Below are positions 46,856 to 53,202 of a DNA stretch of 64,000 nucleotides, one piece after another; position 1 is the first letter of the stretch; each line of letters opens with the position of its first letter. Under the pieces are notes generated by a model. The model saw only the letters and a program-made list of their open reading frames with translations. It had not been told where the DNA came from and searched no databases. Source of the DNA: Paenibacillus sp. Soil750 (lineage in GTDB: Bacteria > Bacillota > Bacilli > Paenibacillales > NBRC-103111); NCBI RefSeq assembly GCF_001428045.1, contig NZ_LMSD01000043.1:228499-292498 (forward strand), written 5' to 3'. A program made the position numbers and the translations under genes.

Positions 46856-47744
46856 TCGCCTGCGAAACGCCGTTTTTCCACTCAACACCATCATTCCTGT
46901 AATCACGATTATAATACGCCCCCACAAAACCAACCATATCATTCATCGCTTGTGTAACCAATTCGGTATCATTAGTTGATGAATCATGCCCCATTGGATA
47001 AATTAAAGCATCGTGATTTGCAGACACCGAACCACCAAGGTAATGATTCCAGCTGCGTTTTGGAGAATTTTTGTACATCGAGCTCGCCTTTAAACTTTGC
47101 CAACAACTCATTCAATACCGGCTTTTTATTCTTAGCATCAAGGTAACGTTTAAGCATAACTGTCGCTTCTGCTCTTGTTGCAGAACGATCCATTCTAAAC
47201 GTCCCATCGTCGTAACCGTTAATAATATCAGAACTGTTTGCCAATGCGATATAAGGCACATCAGACAATTTCATTTCGTCCTGGTCGTTAAACGGTACAT
47301 TAATTGCTGGAAGCTGCTGAAAACCCAACAGAACAGCTTTCCAAAGCAGGCTTTCTTGCGCCAAACCTCGAGCGACCATCTTACTGATTTCCAGTCGCGT
47401 GATTTTCGTATCCGGCCCAAACCCACTTCATTCACCAAACCATTAACCTTTGATTCTGCCCAATGTCCTTTTGTGTCAGCAAAAGCGTTACTACCACCAT
47501 CTGCATCCATTAGATCAGCAAGAACCTTACTGAATTCAGCTCTCGTGATAGTTCCATCTGGCCGAAACGTGCCATCTGGATATCCATCAACCGTAGCTGA
47601 TTCCACCATCGATGCGATGCCGCTTTTCGCCCAATGCCCTTGGACATCTTTAAAATTCACTGCTCCGTCAGCAGTTGCCGCAGTTACAGAATGTCCAATA
47701 CCTAATGCATATAATACCGTTCCAATAATCAGAGTTTTTTTCAT
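46848..47744 (-). pseudogene. Frameshifted SLH-domain surface protein
   Basis: Three consecutive frames together encode a signal peptide (MKKTLIIGTVLYALGIGHSV), SLH repeats (FKDVQGHWAKSGIASMVESA, FADTKGHWAESKVNGLVNEV, and LSDVPYIALANSSDIINGYD) and a tail (SPKRSWNHYLGGSV...MVGFVGAYYNRDY). A small deletion near 47405 removes the end of the second SLH repeat and shifts the frame; another 1-nt shift lies near 47080. The last frame stops at TAA 46848-46850 inside the element box. Probably inactive. Confidence 0.8.
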
Positions 47745-47813
47745 TGTTCCTCCCTGGTGTATGCTATTTCAAATTACATTCTACTAATTTTTACCTTCGC
47801 ACGTAAAGTGTTT

Positions 47814-47893
47814 AACTATGCTGCCCGTTACTTCAACAGGCTACCCGAATTAGCAGGTAGCCTGTTGTTATTGTGCTATCGTGTCCCGTTAGT
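47814..47893 (-). repeat. attC-like hairpin element 10
   Basis: On the minus strand ACTAACGGGACACGATAG, stem AGGCTACC/GGTAGCCT, then TTGAAGTAACGGGCAG and CATAGTT. It starts 12 bp after the stop of the 91-aa gene. Confidence 0.9.
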
Positions 47894-47904
47894 TCAATAT
47901 TATA

Positions 47905-48180
47905 TTATTGATTTTGGATAGACATTTTTATTTGTTTCATATGATAACCTTCCGTATCATGCGTTATAACTTTTATTAAGTTACTGTTGGATTCAATCAC
48001 CCATACAGTATCTTTATCAATTTGTACTGTAGAAATCTGCTGAGTCGTTGGTTGACCAGGTATACCTTGAACTGTCACCACGTTATTGCTAATAGGAACC
48101 ACTATTTTATTTACTGCCCATATTGTTAAAACTGTAAGCCAAATCATAATAAAGAGTGCATAACCCTTTTTCTGCGACAT
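47905..48180 (-). CDS. Small membrane-anchored protein, 91 aa
   Basis: N-terminal TM helix (YALFIMIWLTVLTIWAV, residues 7-23), then an outside domain (VTVQGIPGQPTTQQISTVQI, then WVIESNSNLIKVITHD). Start ATG with AAAGGAGGAAGAC. Family not recognised. Flanked by element 11 upstream and element 10 downstream, so it forms a single-gene unit. Confidence 0.65.
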   Translation of the reverse strand: MSQKKGYALFIMIWLTVLTIWAVNKIVVPISNNVVTVQGIPGQPTTQQISTVQIDKDTVWVIESNSNLIKVITHDTEGYHMKQIKMSIQNQ

Positions 48181-48247
48181 GTCTTCCTCCTTTGTTTTCC
48201 TTAAATTGGTAATCGGTATATTAGACGTTTTAAAAGTAATTAGGTTT

Positions 48248-48336
48248 CGCTAATCTGCCCGTTAGGTGAGCAAAAGGCTGCCGGTCGTGCCGGCAGCCTC
48301 CCAATGCTGTGTATTGAACAAACGTGTCCCGTTAGT
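48248..48336 (-). repeat. attC-like hairpin element 11
   Basis: Minus strand: ACTAACGGGACACGTTTG, stem GGCTGCCGG/CCGGCAGCC, then CTCACCTAACGGGCAG and ATTAGCG. Nearly identical to element 14. Confidence 0.9.
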
Positions 48337-48344
48337 TTATGCTC

Positions 48345-48367
48345 CTCAACTATAGTTTGCCGTTAGC
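48345..48367 (-). repeat. Extra left end beside element 11
   Basis: Minus strand GCTAACGGCAAACTATAG then TTGAG. A second left half lies directly before element 11, as if a unit between them had been deleted. Confidence 0.7.
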
Positions 48368-48468
48368 GCAATGAGCTTTTTAAATTGCTCCGAGTTGATC
48401 TCCATGAAATATCTTGAGAATAAAATCTCTCTCAGACACCACAGTAAAAAGCGCTGATTATACGATAC

Positions 48469-48999
48469 CTATTTTGAAACCCATACTTCCTCAAATGTAA
48501 ATCCTCTAAGCTGACTTGTTTGCACTGCTTCTCTAAAATCATCAGAAACAAAAACGGCTTGAGTAGGTATATCTACAATTTTAAAGATATGATAACGGTT
48601 CACAGTTTCAGATATAAATTCATATTTTTCGAACCTCATTATTCTTCCACTTCTGTATCTTACGATTTTAGAAGCATCGTAGTCTATACAATTTAGTACG
48701 CTAAGTACATTTATGATGAAGTATTCCTCTCTATCAAATTTTGTTGGAAGTACTTCCACAAAATCATTTATTAATGGTTGTAATTGATGAACGGCACTTG
48801 CACTCAATACTGGTGCGCAACCTATAAAAGAAGGTGAATCACTCCTTGGTGCTTCTTCATATACCTCAAGTTTGATTGGTTCCCATTCATGAAGCAAAGG
48901 TATACCCTTGAACTTCTCTATTAATTCTGTCCAATCCCCATCAGCTATTCTAAAACCCTCATAATTATTACTGTCATATCCAAGTTTCCATACTCTCAA
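48469..48999 (-). CDS. Imm11-family immunity protein
   Basis: 176 aa, soluble. The pattern LSASAVHQLQPLINDFVEVL, EYFIINVLSVLNCIDYDAS, RIMRFEKYEFISE and FVSDDFREAVQTSQLRGFTF matches the Imm11 (DUF1629) fold found beside polymorphic toxins. It would bind and neutralise a secreted toxin domain in the cytoplasm. TTG 48999 is well spaced from GGAGGG. It starts 4 bp after the stop of a fragment that looks like a toxin C-terminus, which is the expected toxin-immunity order. Confidence 0.8.
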   Translation of the reverse strand: MRVWKLGYDSNNYEGFRIADGDWTELIEKFKGIPLLHEWEPIKLEVYEEAPRSDSPSFIGCAPVLSASAVHQLQPLINDFVEVLPTKFDREEYFIINVLSVLNCIDYDASKIVRYRSGRIMRFEKYEFISETVNRYHIFKIVDIPTQAVFVSDDFREAVQTSQLRGFTFEEVWVSK

Positions 49000-49003
49000 T
49001 GTG

Positions 49004-49180
49004 TTATCCCTCCATAATTAATTTATTGGAAGTGTCCGTCCCCTTAGTTAATTGATCTCTAATATTATCGAGAATAACAATAACATCATCTAGGGATGTT
49101 GCACCAGATATAAAACTGTTTACATTATCGTAGTAAACATTTATGTGTATCGGTCGTCTATGCTCGTTTCTTACCTTGGA
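49004..49180 (-). pseudogene. C-terminal tip of a toxin-like gene upstream of Imm11
   Basis: An open frame of 58 codons with no start encodes NEHRRPIHINVYYDNVNS and GATSLDDVIVILDNIRDQL and stops 4 bp before Imm11. Just upstream, in another frame, NHKGNIIQGK may belong to the same toxin, so there is also a frameshift near 49175. Its 5' edge lies about 35 bp from the right border of element 12, so only the tip of the toxin was captured in this unit. No catalytic motif is identified. Confidence 0.55.
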
Positions 49181-49212
49181 TTATATTCCCTTTATGATTT
49201 AAAGGCTACGTA

Positions 49213-49303
49213 CGGTAATCTGCCTGTTACTTTAACGAAAGCAGGGAGCAGTTGCCGCATAGCGGTCTGCTCCCTGCTTATTAAGCTATCGTTCTCCGTA
49301 AGT
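49213..49303 (-). repeat. attC-like hairpin element 12
   Basis: Minus strand: ACTTACGGAGAACGATAG, stem GCAGGGAGCAG/CTGCTCCCTGC in reverse order, then AAAGTAACAGGCAG and ATTACCG. Follows the pseudogene at 49368-49645 on its strand. Confidence 0.85.
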
Positions 49304-49367
49304 TGAATGTTCGACTGCATACTCATCGACTTAGCTAATTCAAAAACCTAATCTCATGTTTCTATGT

Positions 49368-49645
49368 CTACGATAATTTATTAACCCAATTTGATACTTG
49401 TTTCATAACTAAGTCAAATTTATTTATCTTTTCATCTTTAAAATAAATTTCTAAAACTTCGTCAATCACTGTCAGTTCAATATCTTGCATATTCGTTAAT
49501 AGATTCTCATCACCTGATCTCCATTGCAACACCAATTTGAAAATTGTTCAATTGTAAATTCATTTTCACCATCTTCTATCATCCTAAGTAAAATTAGAAA
49601 ATTTGATTTATTAAATACATACGTTACAGTTAGGTCTTGTATCAT
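49368..49645 (-). pseudogene. Frameshifted hypothetical gene
   Basis: ATG 49645 encodes IQDLTVTYVFNKSNFLILL and FTIEQFSNWC, then meets an early stop. A second frame continues from about 49540 as RSGDENLLTNMQDIELTVID, YFKDEKINKFDLVMKQVSNW, ending at TAG 49368. Together about 90 residues of a soluble protein, family unknown. Element 12 follows 65 bp later on the same strand. Confidence 0.6.
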
Positions 49646-49680
49646 GTGCTCATTAGTTCCTTACATAATTATTTTTTTCT

Positions 49681-49727
49681 GCAGTTCCCCGTAAACTTTG
49701 CTAACTCAACTATAGTTTCCCGATACT
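49681..49727 (-). repeat. attC-like element 13, degenerate
   Basis: Minus strand AGTATCGGGAAACTATAG then TTGAGTTAGC; the right end (TTTACGGGGAACTGCAG) is diverged and there is no stem. It follows the 44-aa gene. Confidence 0.55.
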
Positions 49728-49747
49728 TTAATAACCAATTAAATAAG

Positions 49748-49882
49748 TTAATCACAATCAGCAGCACCGCATAAACTTGAAAAAAATTGTGATATAAAGT
49801 ACAACGATATACCTGCAATTGCGACAAGAATAAGCGTGAATACCAAGATATAAAGCAAGGCAATTTTTCTCGTTTTTTTCAC
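49748..49882 (-). CDS. Small membrane protein, 44 aa
   Basis: GTG 49882 to TAA 49748: basic start VKKTRKIA, then a long TM segment (LLYILVFTLILVAIAGISLY) and a polar tail with two Cys (SSLCGAADCD). It lies just after a 10-codon leader with a very strong ribosome site, so translation may be coupled. Family not recognised. Element 13 follows 20 bp later. Confidence 0.5.
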   Translation of the reverse strand: MKKTRKIALLYILVFTLILVAIAGISLYFISQFFSSLCGAADCD

Positions 49883-49887
49883 TTCAA

Positions 49888-49920
49888 CTAATTTTCATTA
49901 AATTTCCAGTCATCCTGCAT
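49888..49920 (-). CDS. Ten-residue leader peptide with strong ribosome site
   Basis: AAGGAGGCGTTTGGA precedes ATG 49920; the frame is MQDDWKFNEN and stops at TAG 49888, 5 bp before the GTG of the 44-aa membrane protein. Either a true leader that couples translation, or the first codons of a longer protein after a one-base frameshift. Confidence 0.4.
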   Translation of the reverse strand: MQDDWKFNEN

Positions 49921-50112
49921 TCCAAACGCCTCCTTGAGATATCCCAAAGCCAAAGAAATCACAGTTTCAGATGAAGTCTATCCCATGAAAGCAGGTACCT
50001 TTAGTCGGAAATTCCTCTCAAAGACAGACATCCTATTTATCCTCTATTTTATCGTTAGAATAAAGAATGGTTCAAACATCCATTGTTTACATATTAGCAC
50101 AGTGCTTTGTTC

Positions 50113-50201
50113 AACAAAACTGCCCGTTAGTTGAGCGAAAGGCTGCCTGTCGTGCCGGCAGCCTCCCATTGCTGTGTATTGAACAAACGTTATCAGTTAG
50201 C
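50113..50201 (-). repeat. attC-like hairpin element 14
   Basis: Minus strand: GCTAACTGATAACGTTTG, TTCAATACACAGC, stem GGCTGCC/GGCAGCC, then CTCAACTAACGGGCAG. Starts 10 bp after the stop of the 95-aa gene. Near-identical to element 11. Confidence 0.9.
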
Positions 50202-50210
50202 GGAAACGCG

Positions 50211-50498
50211 TTAAGATGGGAATAGGTTTTTACATACTTCACAATATTCATCTTCGCTTAGATAAAGCGGTTTGGAATACTTTCTTATGTATTTATCATT
50301 CCATCGAAGGTGCGGAACCGCATACTCGGGATGTATATGTTCAGGTAAATCAGGTTTGTATCCAACCTGCTCACAAGCTTTACACTTATTCATCCATTTC
50401 CATAAAGCTGGGTACCTTCTTAAATAATCTATTCCCTCGTCATTTTTATATTTCAACGATTTATTATCCCCTTTTAGTTTCGTTGCTGACCTCAACAT
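50211..50498 (-). CDS. Hypothetical protein with two CxxC pairs, 95 aa
   Basis: TTG start at 50498. Basic N-terminus (RSATKLKGDNKSLKYK), then KWMNKCKACEQVGYKPDL, PEHIHPEYAVPHLRWNDKYI and DEYCEVCKNLF. The two CxxC pairs (CKAC, CEVC) suggest a zinc-binding fold. It resembles small HNH- or zinc-ribbon-like proteins, but no catalytic motif is certain. The ribosome site is weak. It is a single-gene unit between elements 15 and 14. Confidence 0.6.
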   Translation of the reverse strand: MLRSATKLKGDNKSLKYKNDEGIDYLRRYPALWKWMNKCKACEQVGYKPDLPEHIHPEYAVPHLRWNDKYIRKYSKPLYLSEDEYCEVCKNLFPS

Positions 50499-50505
50499 TC
50501 CTATT

Positions 50506-50546
50506 GTGTTAAGTTCTCCGTTAGTATCCTGCCCGTTAGTTTAATG
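50506..50546 (-). repeat. attC-like element 15: right end joined to a new left end
   Basis: Minus strand reads TTAAACTAACGGGCAG, then after 3 bases ACTAACGGAGAACTTAAC. A right half is directly followed by a left half with no gene between, the mark of a lost unit. Confidence 0.7.
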
Positions 50547-50779
50547 TGGCACCTTCTTTTGTTGTTTTCACCCTCATCGTAAGCAGGTTTAGGGAAACTT
50601 TTTCGCCTTACTATCAGAGTGCGGTCGCGGTGAAAAAGGTAAAAAACGCATTTAAAACCCGCGGGGGGGGGTGTTGACAGGATCTTGCAAACAAAAAAAG
50701 GCAGGAACACTTAGAGGAAAGGTTAGTATGTCCCTTGTCCACTCATGTTCCTGCCTTGTCCTATGTCTTGCTCATCGTG
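50547..50779. other. Mixed region with long stem-loop and G9 tract
   Basis: GGCAGGAACA (50701-50710) pairs with TGTTCCTGCC (50747-50756), probably a terminator for the remnant at 50780-50867 on the minus strand. A run of nine to ten Gs lies near 50665. A 69-codon minus frame (50501-50710; HRDRTLIVRRKSFPKPAYDE) runs into element 15 but has a proline- and homopolymer-derived start, so I do not call it a gene. Confidence 0.4.
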
Positions 50780-50867
50780 TTATGCTGCATACTTATCTTT
50801 ACTTGGTACTTTACCCACCGTGACAATATTATCCCAAACTGGGGATAGTACTACCAAGGCAACTGTG
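50780..50867 (-). pseudogene. 3' remnant of an unknown gene
   Basis: A minus-strand open frame ends with WDNIVTVGKVPSKDKYAA and a TAA stop at 50780, followed by a long stem-loop. It is too short to identify; the tail could be that of a transposase. It begins just inside element 16. Confidence 0.3.
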
Positions 50868-50869
50868 CA

Positions 50870-50892
50870 TTCAACTATAGTTCTCCGTTAGG
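50870..50892 (-). repeat. attC-like element 16, left end only
   Basis: Minus strand CCTAACGGAGAACTATAG then TTGAA, 51 bp after the stop of the anti-sigma gene. ACCTAAC fits the classical RYYYAAC box. Confidence 0.7.
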
Positions 50893-50942
50893 TCGAGCTG
50901 AAAAACGATACTGCCACGGTCAATCATAAAGCATGTTCTATT

Positions 50943-52274
50943 CTATTTTTCATATTCTATTTTCATTTCATTTAGTTTATAATTTTTCGCTACTGCTGGA
51001 ACCAACCCCTTGGTTGTAGGTGACATGACGATTGTTCCTGTATTTCCATTCACTTTAATGTAATTAACGAGATAACCTTCTTTCGGAATAATGTACCAAT
51101 CATGATTAAATGGTATAGTTGTTGTCTGCTGTCGATTATTTTTAGCCTCTTCCCACTTCGCACTCATTAAATCAGGTACAGTAAAATCTCCAGCCATCAT
51201 TTGTGGACTAGTCGCCATCATATGTTTAGCGGTTTGATCCATTTGTTTCAATTTTTCATCAGGAATTTCAAAGATTCTGTCATCCAATATAGGATTAATT
51301 TCTATTGAAGTAACTTCAAAAGTTTCAACTATATTCCCATTCTTATCATAAAATTGTTTTTTCAATAGCATACCTGTCTCATCATCTACCCATATTTTAT
51401 ACGTGACAGAACTCCCCTTCTGCTTTTGATATGAAGGTAATTCCCCTTCGATGAGTTTTGTTTTACGAGCTACTAACATATCTTCGCCTTTAAATGACCA
51501 CAAATTTAAGTCAACAACCATAAAACCCATGTTACGTAAGGGACTAACGATATCTTGTGCGTTCCTTGACCAAGCTGGATCGATAGGCAAGTAATAAGAT
51601 GGGATTCCGTCTGATGCGGTAGATACAAAAGTTGTTCTAGGCTCCATCTCTGGATTTCGAGAACCAACTTTTGTTACCCTGTCTTCCTTACCATTTGTCT
51701 GTTCCAACATATAATGATTATCATTTATATATTCATTTATAGTCCCATTAGGTTGAGTAACTACTTCATACGAAGCTGGATTCTTACCTTCACGAATTTG
51801 AAATTCAACTGTTGAAGAAACTGAGTTTATATTTGTTTGTGCTTTTCCTCTCAAAGATTTTATGTTCTGATATGAATATGCCATCTTTTGTATAAATTCA
51901 GCTTTAACTTTTTCGTTGACTGGCAGTTGGTCCTGATTCTCAAATACTTTGTTTCGGGGAGGATAATTAACTGCCTCATTTTGTACGACCTCTGGTAATT
52001 GGTCCTGTTTCTGAGGGGTACTTTGAGTAAGGGAACTTCTTTGAACGCTATTCCAATTAGAAATAAAACTCCATGTTTTATCCAAGTTCAAAGTAAAGAT
52101 TCCTGCTAACAATACTCCTGCAACTGTTATACCCATCAAAGGCACAACTCTTCTAAATGTGCTTCTTTTGTTTTTCAGTTCCATTTCAATAAGGCGAATT
52201 TTCTCTTGAGTCATTTTATTTTGTTTAAAAGGCTGTGCCTCCAACCGACTATACCAATCAGGTCGCTGTGACAT
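50943..52274 (-). CDS. Membrane-anchored anti-sigma-type protein with lipoprotein-sorting-like domain
   Basis: 443 aa. A cytoplasmic N-terminus of about 45 residues (YSRLEAQPFKQNKMTQEKIR) would bind sigma, then one TM helix (VVPLMGITVAGVLLAGIFTL, about 44-63), then a large outside domain. The part from about 125 to 340 (QKMAYSYQNIKSLRGKAQTN, YKIWVDDETGMLLKKQFYD, NPILDDRIFEIPDE) has the LolA/MucB-like pattern. Its ATG overlaps the stop of the ECF sigma gene, so the pair forms a sigma/anti-sigma module. Signal unknown. Followed by element 16. Confidence 0.85.
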   Translation of the reverse strand: MSQRPDWYSRLEAQPFKQNKMTQEKIRLIEMELKNKRSTFRRVVPLMGITVAGVLLAGIFTLNLDKTWSFISNWNSVQRSSLTQSTPQKQDQLPEVVQNEAVNYPPRNKVFENQDQLPVNEKVKAEFIQKMAYSYQNIKSLRGKAQTNINSVSSTVEFQIREGKNPASYEVVTQPNGTINEYINDNHYMLEQTNGKEDRVTKVGSRNPEMEPRTTFVSTASDGIPSYYLPIDPAWSRNAQDIVSPLRNMGFMVVDLNLWSFKGEDMLVARKTKLIEGELPSYQKQKGSSVTYKIWVDDETGMLLKKQFYDKNGNIVETFEVTSIEINPILDDRIFEIPDEKLKQMDQTAKHMMATSPQMMAGDFTVPDLMSAKWEEAKNNRQQTTTIPFNHDWYIIPKEGYLVNYIKVNGNTGTIVMSPTTKGLVPAVAKNYKLNEMKIEYEK

Positions 52275-52804
52275 TAGTCATTCTCCTTATCTAATTGTTT
52301 AGCAACTTTAGCCCTCGCCCGGAAGATCCTAGACTTCACAGTTCCTATTGATATATTGAGCGTATCCGCAATTTCCTTCATTGTCATATGATGAACTGCA
52401 TCCAACAGTAAGACTTCCCTTAGTTTTATGGGCAATTCTAAAACAATTCTCCAAATATCATCAGAAAACTCTTTTGACAAGTATTCTTCTTCTGCCGATG
52501 GGCTTGTCTTATTGTCTTGAATGATATCCATTAGAATTATTTTTCGAAAAAAAGACTTTTTCCTATAATCGCTTGCAAGGTTACGTGCTATCTTAATTAA
52601 CCAAGTTCGAAAAGAACTATCCCCTCGAAATGTAGCTATATAACGGTAGGCTTTACTAAATGTATCTTGAGTAATATCATCCGCGATGTCAGGTTGGCCT
52701 ACAAGGAAATATACGTAATTCCATACAGCCTGACCATGATTTTCAATGACATGCCGGAAATCAATAGCTTCTATTTCAGATACATAACGAAGATTATCAT
52801 CCAC
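52274..52804 (-). CDS. ECF-type RNA polymerase sigma factor
   Basis: 176 aa. Region 2 is in VWNYVYFLVGQPDIADDITQ and FSKAYRYIATFRGDSSFRTW, region 4 in LPIKLREVLLLDAVHHMTMK and EIADTLNISIGTVKSRIFRA. GTG start 52804 with AAAGGAG upstream. It overlaps the anti-sigma gene by 3 bp. By family knowledge, it would be released by the membrane protein on envelope stress. Confidence 0.95.
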   Translation of the reverse strand: MDDNLRYVSEIEAIDFRHVIENHGQAVWNYVYFLVGQPDIADDITQDTFSKAYRYIATFRGDSSFRTWLIKIARNLASDYRKKSFFRKIILMDIIQDNKTSPSAEEEYLSKEFSDDIWRIVLELPIKLREVLLLDAVHHMTMKEIADTLNISIGTVKSRIFRARAKVAKQLDKEND

Positions 52805-53202
52805 TACTACGTCTCCTTTATATATTTAATTAGACCAATCGAACGGACTGAAGGTTCCGTACAAAAGAATATATTTTTCCAATAAATTGATTTGAAGTAA
52901 AAAAACAACTATCCGTAAATCCGATAGTTGCTCTTTGGTACCGCTATTACTTACAAGTCGAATAGTTCGTGGGTCCAGAATTGTTTTAATGAACTACACT
53001 GCCCGTTAGCTGAGCGGTTAGGATTAATTTGTTGGTAATCGGAGAATTTCTTGTGTGAACGAACATGAAAATCGAACTCCTATAAGGTAGGTGGATTTGT
53101 GTCTCAAGACTACAGTGTAGGCACATTTGTGTGTTGAACACAAAAAAACACCAGTGCACGCAAGAAAAAATCTCCTTCGGGCACGGTGCTTCCGTGTTTT
53201 CA
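52805..53202. other. Intergenic region holding a half element
   Basis: Apart from element 17 I see no gene. It contains the sigma operon promoter region, and near 53140-53200 sequence following the kinase gene. A short minus frame (53024-53206) has no ribosome site. Confidence 0.4.
52992..53016 (-). repeat. attC-like element 17, right end only
   Basis: Minus strand CTCAGCTAACGGGCAG then TGTAGTT. It lies between the kinase triad and the sigma operon; the left half and stem are not visible. Confidence 0.65.

Noticed and set aside
49669..49863. 64-codon minus frame MPCFISWYSR
   Set aside because: It overlaps the better 44-aa membrane frame with a GTG start and runs through element 13; its composition is less protein-like.
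50655..50680. Run of Gs followed by TGTTGACAGG as a promoter
   Set aside because: TTGACA is present but no suitable -10 follows at 16-18 bp; the G run may be a sequencing artefact.
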